Of a stretch of DNA of 39,177 nucleotides, positions 14,865 through 23,419 are shown piece after piece; the first letter of the stretch is position 1, and every line of letters starts with the position of its first letter. A program made the position numbers and the translations under genes. Origin of the DNA: Acidimicrobiaceae bacterium (GTDB taxonomy: Bacteria > Actinomycetota > Acidimicrobiia > Acidimicrobiales > Palsa-688); NCBI GenBank assembly GCA_003156595.1, contig PMHH01000135.1, positions 116,360 to 155,536 on the forward strand, given 5' to 3'. The notes below the pieces were generated by a model that saw only the letters and a list, made by a program, of their open reading frames with translations, searched no databases and had not been told where the DNA came from.

Positions 14865-16670
14865 TTGACGGCTCGAGCCGCGAGCGCGCTTGACGGCCCG
14901 GCCGACGCCCTGCTCGGTGGCGCAGCCGTCGTCGCCGCCGCGATCGGGGGGTGGGTGTGGTTGTCCGGCCAGATCGCGGCCTGGCTGATAGGAGGGCGAT
15001 GGCCACCTGTGCCGGTCCTGTCCGCGGCCGCCATCGTGATGCGGCTTCCCTCCCATCTCAGTGACCCCCGGGCCGCCTGGCCGCGGCCGGCTCGGGTCGC
15101 GCTGCCGGGTCCGTTGCCCCTCTACGGCTGCGGGCTGCTGCTCCTGCTGGCCGTGGCGGCGGGGGGACTGGTGGTAGGCCGTCTCCACCGATCACGCCGG
15201 GTGCGCGACCCCGCGGCTCGCTGGGGCCGAAGCCCGGCTGCGGCGGGCCACCGGCCTGGCGGGGCCCGGTGGGCGGGTGGCGCCCGGTGGGCGGCGGGGA
15301 AGGATCTCCAGCCTCTTCGGGTGCGCCGTCCGGGTCACTCGTCCCGGCTCGTCCTCGGCCGGGTGCCCGGCCCGCCTGGCCACCGGCATCTACTCGCCAC
15401 GGAGGCCCGCCACTCGGTGCTGGTCGTCGGCCCGACCCAGTCGGGCAAGACCAGCGGGCTGGCCGTACCGGCCCTGCTCGAGTGGAACGGTCCGGTCATC
15501 GCTACCTCGGTCAAGGACGATCTCGCCGCGACCACACTCGCCTGGCGGTCACGGCGCGGGCCGTGTTGGGTCTTCGACCCGACGCGGACCTCCGGTCTAC
15601 GCCCGCTCGCAGCCTGGTCGCCGCTGGCGGCAACCACGGACTGGTCAGGCGCCCAACGGGTGGCCAGCTGGCTGGTGGAAGCCACACCGGCGCGGACCGG
15701 GATGGCTGACGCCGCCTTTTGGTACGCGGCCGCGGCCAAACAGCTCGCACCGTTGCTCCTAGCGGCCGCCCGGGGCGGTTTGGGCATGGCCGAAGTGGTC
15801 CGCTGGACCAACACCGGAGGGTTCGACGAACCCGGCCGGCTGCTCGAGCTGGCCGGCGAAGGGGGTGCCGCCGTCGCGCTGGCCGCCTGCGAGGCTCGAG
15901 ACCCTCGCATCCTGAGCTCGGTTGCAACCACCCTCGAGACGGTGCTGGCGCCCTTCGAGGACCCCGTCGTGGCCGCCTCGACCGCGAGCGCCGAGATCGA
16001 TCTGGACGTCCTCTTGAGCAAATGCGGGAGCTTGTACCTGTGCGGGCCGAGCCATGAGCAGCACCGGGTGCAGGGGCTGTTCGCCGCCCTGGTGTCCTCG
16101 GCCGTAGCCGCCGCGATCCAGCGGGTCAACGACAACGCCCGCCCGCTCGATCCGCCCCTCCTGCTCGTCCTCGACGAGGCCGCCAACGTGGCGCCCATCC
16201 GCGACCTCGACACCCTGGCATCGACCGGCGCCGGAATGGGCCTGCAATTGGTGACCGTCTGCCAGGACCTGGCCCAGCTCAGCGCCCGCTACGGAGCGGA
16301 TCGGGCGCGCACGATTGCCAACAACCACCGGGCCAAGGTCCTGCTCTCGGGGGTGTCCGACCTCGCCACTCTCGACATGTTGTCGGGTCTGGCCGGCGAG
16401 ACATCAGTTCGGGAAGAGACGATGACCCACGACCTCCGCGACGGCCGCCGGACTCGTTCCAGTGCCATCTCCTTGCGCCGGCTGGTTCCGACCGACGAGC
16501 TGCGCCGGATCCCGCCCGGCGAGGGCGTGTTGGTGTACGGGCACCTGCCGCCGGTCCGCCTGCACTTGCGCCCGTGGTTCGCCGACCGCCGGTTGCGGGC
16601 CCGGGCGCAGGTTGCGCCGGCCCAGCCGGCCCGGGCGCAGGATCCGCCGGCGCCGGCCCAGCCGGCCTGA
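14865..16670 (+). CDS. VirD4/TraG-type coupling ATPase (T4CP)
   Basis: The coupling protein that delivers the relaxase-DNA complex to the secretion channel. Two hydrophobic N-terminal segments (GGAAVVAAAIGGWVWLSGQ and LYGCGLLLLLAVAAGGLVVG) precede a cytoplasmic RecA-like ATPase. That domain has Walker A VVGPTQSGKTSG, then VKDDL and VFDPT, Walker B LLLVLDEAANVAP, a QDLAQL segment and the late IPPGEGVLVYG typical of T4CPs. The tail is a Pro/Ala/Gln repeat. The start is uncertain: TTG 14865 gives the usual short N-terminus, while GTG 14772 is in frame but adds low-complexity residues. Upstream DNA may have been altered by the inserted operon. No mating genes follow it. Confidence 0.88.
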   Translation: MTARAASALDGPADALLGGAAVVAAAIGGWVWLSGQIAAWLIGGRWPPVPVLSAAAIVMRLPSHLSDPRAAWPRPARVALPGPLPLYGCGLLLLLAVAAGGLVVGRLHRSRRVRDPAARWGRSPAAAGHRPGGARWAGGARWAAGKDLQPLRVRRPGHSSRLVLGRVPGPPGHRHLLATEARHSVLVVGPTQSGKTSGLAVPALLEWNGPVIATSVKDDLAATTLAWRSRRGPCWVFDPTRTSGLRPLAAWSPLAATTDWSGAQRVASWLVEATPARTGMADAAFWYAAAAKQLAPLLLAAARGGLGMAEVVRWTNTGGFDEPGRLLELAGEGGAAVALAACEARDPRILSSVATTLETVLAPFEDPVVAASTASAEIDLDVLLSKCGSLYLCGPSHEQHRVQGLFAALVSSAVAAAIQRVNDNARPLDPPLLLVLDEAANVAPIRDLDTLASTGAGMGLQLVTVCQDLAQLSARYGADRARTIANNHRAKVLLSGVSDLATLDMLSGLAGETSVREETMTHDLRDGRRTRSSAISLRRLVPTDELRRIPPGEGVLVYGHLPPVRLHLRPWFADRRLRARAQVAPAQPARAQDPPAPAQPA

Positions 16671-16743
16671 TCTCTCGCGGAGCAGTCAGTCTGCAAGAAT
16701 GTCGTGACGTGGAGCTCGCTTCGGCCAACCCCACCCCCGTGCC

Positions 16744-18285
16744 GTGACGACGCCGGAGGTCTTGCGCGCCGGGAGCGCGCCTTACTCGGAGTCGTCCCGT
16801 TCTGCCGACGTAGTCGACGAGCGCGGCGCCGAGGGGAGTCTGGTCGTCCCCACCCTGAGCGGATTCGCGGCCGTGGTGGTCCTCAGCATCGGGGCCACCC
16901 TGGCCGGGTCGCCCTATGTCCTGCATCTCCCCGGGGCGTGGCTGTTCGGCACGGGCAAACACACGGTGGAGGCCCGCACCGTCGGGATCATCGGCGTCTT
17001 CGCCGGAATGGCGGTCCTGATAGTCGCCTGGTGTCAGCTGGTCGGCTATCTCCGGCGCCATCCGGTCACGCCGGTTCGGACCGTCGCCGTCATCTTCGCC
17101 CTCTGGGCCCTGCCCGCCATTATCGCCCCCCCGATGTTCAGCCGGGATGTCTACAGCTACGCCGCCGACGGACAGATGGTCACCTCGGGGATCAACCCCT
17201 ACGTCAACGGCCCGGACTCGCTTGCCTTCGTCGCTCCCCAGTACGCCAGTCTCGTCGATCCGATCTGGCGCCAGACCCCGACGCCCTACGGCCCGCTGTC
17301 CCTCGGCGTGGACGCCGGGATCGTCGATGTGACCGGGCACCACGAGGTGGCCGCGATCGAAGGACTGCGGCTGCTGGCCCTCGCCGGGGTGATCCTCGCC
17401 GCTGCCCTCCTGCCGGGGCTGGCCCGCCAGTGGGGTACGGCACCCTCGCTCGTCGTGGCCCTGGCCGTTCTCAACCCCTTGACCCTTCTCGGCCTCATAT
17501 CCCCGGGCCACAACGACGCCTTGATGATCGGGCTGATGATCGCCGCCCTGGCTCTGTCTCGACGGGGCCGCCCGTTCCTGGCCGTGGCCGTCTGTGCCCT
17601 GGCCGCGTCGGTCAAATCCCCGGCGCTGTTGGCCACCGCGTTCATCGCCTGGGAGTGGGCCAGCCGCGAGCTAACTTGGCGCGGCCGGGGCCGGATGCTG
17701 ACCGCCATGGCCGTGGTCACGTTCGGCGTGCTGGAGGCGGTGACGCTACTCACTGGCTTGGGTTGGGGATGGGTCCACACCGCCGGGATTGCGGGCATGG
17801 TCCAGTCCGTGACCACCCCTACCACCGACCTGGCCCTGCTCGCCGAGAAGGTCGTCCATGTGGTGCGGTTCGGGCCGAGCGTGGCTACCCTCATCAAGCT
17901 GACCCGAGGCCTGGGCTACATGGTGATCGCGGCGACGTGCGGCTGGCTCCTATGGCGCCGGGAACGGGTCGGGGCTCTCCTGGCCCTGGCGCTCAGCCTG
18001 CTCCTCCTGGTGGCTATGGGCCCGGTCTACCAACCGTGGTACCTGGCGTGGGGACTGTTCTGCCTGGCTCCGGTCGCCGTGGGGCGCTGGCAGCTGCTGT
18101 TTATGGGGGTGTCGATCTACGGCACGATTTCTGTCCTGCCCCGGTTCGAGCCCCTGGTGGCATCCACCGGCCTCGTCGGTGACACCTTCGGTCTGGTCGT
18201 GGCCGTGGCGCTGGTTGCCCTGTGCAGCACGAGGGTCGAAGCCCGTATTCGCCGCATCGACTGGCTGCCCCTGAAGACGCCCTAA
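16744..18285 (+). CDS. mptB: Polyprenol-phosphomannose-dependent alpha-1,6-mannosyltransferase, MptB-like
   Basis: A 513-residue GT-C membrane enzyme with about 12 hydrophobic segments. The signature SRDVYSYAADGQ followed by SGINPY, and then TPTPYGPLSL, is characteristic of the actinobacterial MptA/MptB group, which adds alpha-1,6-mannose to lipomannan or mannan cores from polyprenyl-phosphate-mannose on the outer side of the membrane. The later NPLTLLGLISPGHNDALM and GPVYQPWYLAWG motifs agree. MptA and MptB cannot be told apart with certainty here. The start GTG 16744 precedes a hydrophilic N-terminal tail of about 35 residues. Only 14 bp separate its stop from the converging LigD-type gene. 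The DPM-like GT2 at 32321 could supply the donor lipid. Confidence 0.82.
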   Translation: MTTPEVLRAGSAPYSESSRSADVVDERGAEGSLVVPTLSGFAAVVVLSIGATLAGSPYVLHLPGAWLFGTGKHTVEARTVGIIGVFAGMAVLIVAWCQLVGYLRRHPVTPVRTVAVIFALWALPAIIAPPMFSRDVYSYAADGQMVTSGINPYVNGPDSLAFVAPQYASLVDPIWRQTPTPYGPLSLGVDAGIVDVTGHHEVAAIEGLRLLALAGVILAAALLPGLARQWGTAPSLVVALAVLNPLTLLGLISPGHNDALMIGLMIAALALSRRGRPFLAVAVCALAASVKSPALLATAFIAWEWASRELTWRGRGRMLTAMAVVTFGVLEAVTLLTGLGWGWVHTAGIAGMVQSVTTPTTDLALLAEKVVHVVRFGPSVATLIKLTRGLGYMVIAATCGWLLWRRERVGALLALALSLLLLVAMGPVYQPWYLAWGLFCLAPVAVGRWQLLFMGVSIYGTISVLPRFEPLVASTGLVGDTFGLVVAVALVALCSTRVEARIRRIDWLPLKTP

Positions 18286-18299
18286 AGGCCCCGGCAGGC

Positions 18300-19316
18300 T
18301 CAGAGGGTTTTGCGGGCCCGGCTGGGTGCTACTCGGGGTGGCTCACCCGGCATCTTCGGGTAGACCGGCGGCCACGGCGCGTCGGCCAGGCCGGCGGCGA
18401 AATCGCGGCGGGACAGCTCGAGAAGCGGCTCTAGCGACTGAGGGGTCGAGCCCGCCCAAGGGTCACCGTACGCCCGCAACCGATCAACCACGGTGTCCAT
18501 CGTCAACCCGTCCGGTACTACCCGCCCGAGCTCGTCCCACTCGAACGGGGTCGAGACCTGCGCGCCCGGCCGGGCCCGCACCGACCAGGCGCCGAATATC
18601 GTCTTGTGCGGAGCATTTTGGTTGAAGTCCACGAACACCCGCCGGCCCCGCTCCTCCTTCCACCAGGCCGCGGTGATCAGATCGGGCCGGCGCCGCTCCA
18701 GCTCCCGGGCCACCGCCACCGCCGCCGCCCGGACCTCGAGTGACGACCACTCCGGCCGCAGGCGCACGTACACGTGGATGCCCCGGTTGCCGGTGGTCTT
18801 GGGCCACCCGGTCAGGCCTCCGCCGCGCAGCAGTCCGTCCACCTCGTGGGCTGCCTCCCTGACCATCTCGAAATCGACGCCTGGCGACGGGTCGAGGTCG
18901 ATGCGCAGCTCGTCCGCGTGCTCGGGGTCGTCGGCCCGGTTCGGCCACACGTGGAATCCGAGGCAGGCCAGGTTGACCGCCCACAGCACGTGGGCCAGGT
19001 CGGCGGCGACCAGCGCCTGCGAGGTCGTGCCGTTGGGCGTGGACACGATCGTCGTCTCCAACCAGTCGGGTCGCTTGTCCGGGACTCGCTTCTGGAAAAA
19101 AGACGGTCCCTCCGCGCCATGCGGAAACCGCTGTAACAGGACAGGGCGGCCGCCCATGGCCGCCATGATCGCCGGCTCGACCGCTTGGTAATAGCGGGCC
19201 AAGTCCAGCTTGGTGTGCCCGGCTTCGCCAAAGAGGACCTTCCCCGGGTGGCTGATCTCCACCACCCGACCGGCCGCCTCGACGGCTACCGGATCGCCCT
19301 CGGGATCGTCGGACAT
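18300..19316 (-). CDS. Stand-alone LigD-type polymerase domain (archaeo-eukaryotic primase family)
   Basis: A 338-residue polymerase domain like the PolDom module of bacterial NHEJ ligase D and mycobacterial PolD proteins. It fills gaps and adds (ribo)nucleotides at broken DNA ends. Visible motifs are ISHPGKVLFGEAGHTKLDL, GPSFFQKRVPDKRPDW, the metal-binding DLDPSPGVDF, TTGNRGIHVYV and FVDFNQNAPHKTI. There is no ligase or phosphoesterase domain on the protein, and no Ku gene in the window, so partners must be elsewhere. ATG 19316 is preceded by the doxX stop 12 bp upstream, so the two are probably cotranscribed. Confidence 0.9.
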   Translation of the reverse strand: MSDDPEGDPVAVEAAGRVVEISHPGKVLFGEAGHTKLDLARYYQAVEPAIMAAMGGRPVLLQRFPHGAEGPSFFQKRVPDKRPDWLETTIVSTPNGTTSQALVAADLAHVLWAVNLACLGFHVWPNRADDPEHADELRIDLDPSPGVDFEMVREAAHEVDGLLRGGGLTGWPKTTGNRGIHVYVRLRPEWSSLEVRAAAVAVARELERRRPDLITAAWWKEERGRRVFVDFNQNAPHKTIFGAWSVRARPGAQVSTPFEWDELGRVVPDGLTMDTVVDRLRAYGDPWAGSTPQSLEPLLELSRRDFAAGLADAPWPPVYPKMPGEPPRVAPSRARKTL

Positions 19317-19328
19317 GGTGCTTGCCGT

Positions 19329-19886
19329 CTAGCCCGCCGTTGTTTCGGCAGCGGGCGCCTCGACCGCCGGCGCCGCCGGGCGGTAGCTCGTCGCCAGGAG
19401 CGCCGTCGAGCTGGCCACCCCGAAGACCATGGCCGCCAGGGCCCACCACAGGCCGCGGCGCTGCCGGCGGCGAAGCCCGTCGATCGAGTACCGACCCGGC
19501 CCGAGGCCGGCGACCACCGACGCCACCCCGCCGATCACCGCGGTGTACTCCCACCCGCCCTTGAACACGAACGGCCCCTTGCCCTTGTGGTCGGTGCGGG
19601 CCGCGGTGGTCATCAACCCGATGGCGGCGGCGGCGGGCAACGGGCTGCCTGCTCCCAGCGTCAAGAGCGAGCCGGCCCCGATCTCGGTGGCGGCCGCCAG
19701 CCGGGCGTGCACAGCGGCCGGCTGCAGGCCCAGGGAGTCGAACCACCTGGTCGTGCCCTGCAGACCTCCCGGGCCGAACACCTTGTTGTACCCATGGGCC
19801 ACCAGCATGGGACCGATGGTGAGGCGCAGCAGCAACGCGATCCCGTCGGTGCGGGGGTTGGAGTTGGCAGATCGGGGCGTCTTCAT
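19329..19886 (-). CDS. DoxX family membrane protein
   Basis: A 185-residue membrane protein with four hydrophobic segments and the DoxX pattern: LLLRLTIGPMLVAHGYNKVFG at the start, then a central ATEIGAGSLLTLGAG segment. DoxX-like proteins are small quinol-oxidase-associated or redox-related membrane proteins; in mycobacteria one takes part in a membrane-associated oxidoreductase complex. The substrate here is unknown. The Ala/Pro/Glu-rich C-terminus follows a last helix. It heads a two-gene operon with the LigD-type polymerase and is divergent from murT, with 28 bp between the starts. Confidence 0.83.
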   Translation of the reverse strand: MKTPRSANSNPRTDGIALLLRLTIGPMLVAHGYNKVFGPGGLQGTTRWFDSLGLQPAAVHARLAAATEIGAGSLLTLGAGSPLPAAAAIGLMTTAARTDHKGKGPFVFKGGWEYTAVIGGVASVVAGLGPGRYSIDGLRRRQRRGLWWALAAMVFGVASSTALLATSYRPAAPAVEAPAAETTAG

Positions 19887-19914
19887 CGGCCGCCAAGCTA
19901 GCCTCGGGGCGACC

Positions 19915-21174
19915 GTGTCACGCCAAACTGTCTTTTCCCCGGTCCGGGCCTCGCTGCCGCCCCGCACCCGCCTGGCAGCCGGAGTGGGTGGGGCTGTCTC
20001 GGGTCTGTCCCGGCGCCTGGGGCGGGGCGGTGGGTCAGTCATCGGCGGGCGGGCCATCCTGGTAGTCGACCCCGATGCCTTGCGGCGCCTGGCCGCCGGC
20101 CGCGCCGTCGCCCTGGTGTCGGGGACCAATGGCAAGACCACCACGACCAGTCTCCTGGCCGCCGCCCTGGCCACTACCGGCCCGGTCGCCACCAATGTCC
20201 TCGGGGCCAACCTGCCGCCCGGGCTGGCCGCGGCCCTGGCGGTCGGTCCGGCGGGGGTGCCGGCCGCCCTCGAGGTGGACGAGGCCTGGTTGGGCCGGGT
20301 CGTCGACGCCACCGCGCCGAAGGCCGTGGCGCTGCTCAACCTGAGCCGCGATCAGCTCGACCGCAACAACGAAGTCCGCCAGCTGGCCGCCACCTGGCGC
20401 CGCACGTTCGGGGGCCGCGCCGGGACGACCGTGGTCGCCAACGCCGACGATCCGCTAGTGGTGTGGGGTGCCGGCTCGGCACCCGATGTGCGCTGGGTAG
20501 GAGCCGGGCAGCCGTGGACGATGGATGCATCCGGGTGCCCCAGGTGCGGTGGCCGGATTCGCTTCACGGCCGGTGGAGACTGGGCTTGTGGCAGCTGTGA
20601 TCTTCGCCGGCCGGACCTCGATGTGCGCCTGCAGGACGGGGCCGTCGTCGGCTCCGACGGCCGGCGGACCGAATTGCGCTTGTCGTTGCCGGGTCGGGCC
20701 AACCTGGCCAACGCGACCATGGCGCTTACAGTTGCCACCCTCCTCGGCATCGACTCGGAGCGGGCCGTGGCGGCCATGGCGGACGTCGCCGAGGTGGTGG
20801 GTCGGTACGCGACGGTCCGGGTGGGGGGGTGCGCCGCCCGCTTGCTCCTGGCCAAGAACCCGGCCGGATGGCTCGAGGTCTTCGACGTGCTGCGCCCGCC
20901 GCCACTTCCGGTGGTAGTGGCCATCAACGCCCACATCGCGGACGGGAAGGACCCGTCGTGGCTGTGGGATGTCCCGTTCGAGCGGCTCGCCGGCCGGCTG
21001 GTCGTGGCCACGGGCGAGCGCAGCCGCGATCTGGCGGTCCGCCTCCACTACGCCGGGGTCGAGCATCGCCACCAGCCGGACCCGGTCGCGGCCATCGCCG
21101 CCGCCGGCGCTGAGTCCGTTGACGTCGTCGCCAACTACACGTCCTTCCAGGCCCTCCGGGCCCGGCTGGCTTGA
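19915..21174 (+). CDS. murT: Lipid II isoglutaminyl synthase, Mur-ligase-type subunit MurT
   Basis: A 419-residue ATP-dependent subunit that activates the D-Glu carboxylate of lipid II for amidation to D-isoglutamine. The Mur ligase P-loop is VSGTNGKTTTTSLLA, followed by NVLGANLPPG and LLNLSRDQLDRNNEV. MurT's characteristic four-cysteine zinc ribbon (CPRCGG...CGSC) is inserted in the middle domain, and C-terminal MurT motifs include LLLAKNPAGWLEVFD and INAHIADGKDPSWLWDV. I chose GTG 19915, which gives SRQTVFSPVRASLPPRTRLA before the ligase fold. The TGA overlaps the gatD ATG by one base, as expected for two subunits of one enzyme. Confidence 0.95.
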   Translation: MSRQTVFSPVRASLPPRTRLAAGVGGAVSGLSRRLGRGGGSVIGGRAILVVDPDALRRLAAGRAVALVSGTNGKTTTTSLLAAALATTGPVATNVLGANLPPGLAAALAVGPAGVPAALEVDEAWLGRVVDATAPKAVALLNLSRDQLDRNNEVRQLAATWRRTFGGRAGTTVVANADDPLVVWGAGSAPDVRWVGAGQPWTMDASGCPRCGGRIRFTAGGDWACGSCDLRRPDLDVRLQDGAVVGSDGRRTELRLSLPGRANLANATMALTVATLLGIDSERAVAAMADVAEVVGRYATVRVGGCAARLLLAKNPAGWLEVFDVLRPPPLPVVVAINAHIADGKDPSWLWDVPFERLAGRLVVATGERSRDLAVRLHYAGVEHRHQPDPVAAIAAAGAESVDVVANYTSFQALRARLA

Positions 21175-21998
21175 TGTCCGGGCCGGACTCGACGGTCACC
21201 GTGGCCCTTCTTTTTCCCGATCTCCTCGGGACCTACGGCGACTCGGGTAATGCCGTCGTCCTGGCTCAACGGCTGCGCTGGCGGGGTCTTGCCTCCGAGG
21301 TGGTCACCGTGCACTCCGGGGAGCCGGTGCCCGCCGGGTGCCAGATCTATGTGGTCGGCGGCGGTGAGGACCTCCCGCAGGTGCTGGCGGCCCGGCAACT
21401 CGGTCCGCCCGCCGGCGGGGTGCTCCAGCAGGCCGTCGATGGGGGGGCCGCTGTGCTCGCGGTGTGTGCCGGCCTGCAGATCCTGGGCGCCAGCTTCGTC
21501 TACGGTCCCGACGGGACGGAAGCCGACGGGCTGGGGCTGGTCGACTGCGTCACCCGGCGGGGGATCGGGCCGCGGGCCGTGGGCGAGATCGTGGTCGATC
21601 CCGTTGGGGAGTTGGGCCTCCCGCTGCTCACCGGGTACGAGAATCACGCCGGCGCCACGACCGTCGGGTCGGGCGCGTCTGCCGCGGGCCGGGTTCGCCA
21701 CGGCGTTGGCAACGGCGACGGGTCCGGGACCGACGGGGTATGGGCTGGGCGGGTGTTCGGAACCTACCTGCATGGCCCCGTCCTGGCCCGCAACCCGGCG
21801 CTCGCGGACCTCCTCCTCGGTTGGGTGGTCGGGGCTCTGGACCCGTTGGACGACCGCGAGCAGCTGGCCTTGCGAGAGGAGCGGCTCGCGGCCGCGGCCG
21901 GCGGGGAGGGCCGCCGGCCCCGGCGGATCGGCCGGGCGGGTGGAGCTGAGCGAGGGGCCTGGCGGCGAGGCGCTAAGTCGTCCGCTCCCATAGCTTGA
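21174..21998 (+). CDS. gatD: Lipid II isoglutaminyl synthase, glutamine amidotransferase subunit GatD
   Basis: A 274-residue class I (CobB/CobQ-like) glutaminase that feeds ammonia to MurT. Seen are LFPDLLGTYGDSGNAVVL at the start, the nucleophile elbow VCAGLQILG with the catalytic Cys, GYENHAGAT, and the catalytic His in GTYLHGPVLARNP. The C-terminal 40 residues are Arg/Gly/Ala-rich and look disordered. The ATG overlaps the murT stop (TGATG). The last 26 bp overlap the end of the converging glucokinase gene, so the two mRNAs share a complementary 3' segment. Confidence 0.95.
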   Translation: MSGPDSTVTVALLFPDLLGTYGDSGNAVVLAQRLRWRGLASEVVTVHSGEPVPAGCQIYVVGGGEDLPQVLAARQLGPPAGGVLQQAVDGGAAVLAVCAGLQILGASFVYGPDGTEADGLGLVDCVTRRGIGPRAVGEIVVDPVGELGLPLLTGYENHAGATTVGSGASAAGRVRHGVGNGDGSGTDGVWAGRVFGTYLHGPVLARNPALADLLLGWVVGALDPLDDREQLALREERLAAAAGGEGRRPRRIGRAGGAERGAWRRGAKSSAPIA

Positions 21999-22869
21999 TC
22001 CCGCCGAGGATCCCGGCGCTGTTGTCGACCAGGCTCACGTCGGGAGGCAGATCGATGGTGACGCGCGCCGAGTTGCCGCCGCCGATGTAGCAGTGGTCGA
22101 AGAAGGTGAGGGCCCGGAAGGTGTCGATGGCCTCGACCACCCGCCGCTGCCATTTCTTGGAGCCGATCGAGGTGCGGGCGGCCTCACCGAGCTCGTCATT
22201 GTAGGTGCCGCCCTTTCGGAAGGGGGTGTGGGCGAACTCGAAATGGGGCAGCAGGTGGCCGTCGAGGAAGAAGGCGCTGCCGACACCAGTCCCGAGGGTC
22301 AGCACTGCTTCGAAACCCTTGCCGGTCACTACCGCGGCACCTTGCAGCTCGGCGTCGTTGGCCACCTTGGTGGGCTTGCCCGTGACCCGGGCCAGCTCTG
22401 ACTCGAGGTCGAAGCGGCCCCACGCCTTGACCAGCTTGGGAACGGGCGTGCCGCCCGGCCCGTCGGGGGAGACGAAGTGCGGGGCGGACAGAATCTGGCC
22501 GCCGCGGACCATCCCCGGAAAACCGACCGACACCCGGTCGAAGGGTGGTAGCGGCTTGATGAGGTCTTCGAGGACAGTGACGAGCTTCTGAGGCGACAGC
22601 GGGTAGGGAGTGGGGATACGCACCCGGTCGCTTTCCATCCGGCCGGTCTGGTCGAGGACCGACGCCTTGAGCCCGGTGCCACCGATGTCGATGGCCAGGG
22701 TGGCCAGCGGTTTGGGCGGGGGCGGACCCCGGCGCGCCGCTGCCGGGCCCGGGGGTGGGCCGGCGGCGGCGGCCGGGGTGCTGGTGGTCGCCGCTCGCTT
22801 CGACCTGGTGGTCCGGGTCGCCGAGGAAGCTCGCGCCGCGGCGCTGGGGCGAGGGGTCTGGGTGGCCAT
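21973..22869 (-). CDS. ppgK: ROK-family polyphosphate/ATP glucokinase
   Basis: A 298-residue sugar kinase. After a 50-residue Ala/Pro/Arg-rich N-terminal extension the ROK fold begins with LAIDIGGTGLKASVLD (phosphate-binding loop). Then come RVRIPTPYPLSPQKLV, VGFPGMVRGG, VANDAELQG (catalytic Asp) and TLGTGVGSAFFLDG. The TPYPLSP segment and overall length fit the actinobacterial polyphosphate glucokinases, which phosphorylate glucose with polyphosphate or ATP. Donor preference cannot be read from sequence alone. ATG 22869 is the clear start, though the conserved fold begins only at residue 55. It is divergent from the DUF3040 gene and its tail overlaps gatD. Confidence 0.88.
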   Translation of the reverse strand: MATQTPRPSAAARASSATRTTRSKRAATTSTPAAAAGPPPGPAAARRGPPPPKPLATLAIDIGGTGLKASVLDQTGRMESDRVRIPTPYPLSPQKLVTVLEDLIKPLPPFDRVSVGFPGMVRGGQILSAPHFVSPDGPGGTPVPKLVKAWGRFDLESELARVTGKPTKVANDAELQGAAVVTGKGFEAVLTLGTGVGSAFFLDGHLLPHFEFAHTPFRKGGTYNDELGEAARTSIGSKKWQRRVVEAIDTFRALTFFDHCYIGGGNSARVTIDLPPDVSLVDNSAGILGGIKLWERTT

Positions 22870-22878
22870 GTCCGCTAC

Positions 22879-22938
22879 GTTAGGCCGCGGCAGCGCCTGT
22901 CGTTCGTTGGGTATTTTGTACTTTCATTCTGGCCTAAC
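22879..22938. promoter_or_regulatory. Divergent promoter region with inverted GTTAGGCC / GGCCTAAC
   Basis: Perfect 8-bp inverted half-sites, GTTAGGCC (22879-22886) and GGCCTAAC (22931-22938), flank a relatively A/T-rich stretch (GGTATTTTGTACTTTCATTC) between ppgK and the DUF3040 gene. The spacing of 44 bp is about four helical turns, which would suit a looping regulator. An 8-bp match can arise by chance in such a gap. Confidence 0.3.
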
Positions 22939-23006
22939 AGTCGCCGAAGGTAGAGAATGGACGGTGCCACCCGCGAGGTGGTTAGTGAGCGCAGAGGGGA
23001 AGCGAG

Positions 23007-23342
23007 ATGAGCACTCGAGACGATGCGAGCCTCACCGCCAGAGAACGCGCCGCCCTGGCCACTCTGGAGGCAGTGGCGGCCGCCGAGGATCCTCAGCTGG
23101 CCAGGCGGCTCAGAGGAGCCGGCCGTTTTCGCCCGATCATCCATGTGCCCCGGATTCCGGTCCGCGCGCCCAGCAGCTGGTGGGCTGCGCCGCTCGTGTT
23201 GGTGGGGTTGGCCCTGGTGGTAGCGAGCCTGAGCACCACGGTGGTGCTGGGCGTAGTTGGGGCGGTCATCACGGCCTCCGGGCTACGGCTGGCGGCTGGA
23301 GCGATCGAACGCCGCTGGATGGGCGACCGCTCCCCGGATTGA
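23007..23342 (+). CDS. DUF3040 membrane protein
   Basis: A 111-residue protein with the DUF3040 pattern. A short N-terminal amphipathic helix carries LTARERAALATLEAVAAAED followed by PQLARRLRG, and then come two hydrophobic helices (WWAAPLVLVGLALVVASLS and VVLGVVGAVITASGL). It is a common small membrane protein of actinobacteria with no assigned activity. AGGGGA lies about 7 nt before ATG 23007. It appears monocistronic, with the MacAB-type operon converging on its 3' side. Confidence 0.82.
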   Translation: MSTRDDASLTARERAALATLEAVAAAEDPQLARRLRGAGRFRPIIHVPRIPVRAPSSWWAAPLVLVGLALVVASLSTTVVLGVVGAVITASGLRLAAGAIERRWMGDRSPD

Positions 23343-23366
23343 CGCAGTAATCCTCGGTGCACTGCG

Positions 23367-23380
23367 CCGGCTGCGGCCGG
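23367..23380. terminator. Weak hairpin between convergent genes
   Basis: CCGGC (23367-23371) and GCCGG (23376-23380) pair around a 4-nt loop in the 77-bp gap between the DUF3040 stop and the stop of the leftward Gly-rich protein gene. There is no T-run, and the assignment rests on position only. Confidence 0.3.
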
Positions 23381-23419
23381 GCCGAGTCGCTGCAGGGCTC
23401 CGCTAGCTAGCTTCAGCCG

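Noticed and set aside
10765-14868. A 1367-codon open frame on the plus strand
   Set aside because: It is antisense to five recognisable minus-strand genes (HicB, HicA, two recombinase-type proteins, HTH). Its translation is low-complexity Gly/Arg/Gln, and it exists because of high GC.
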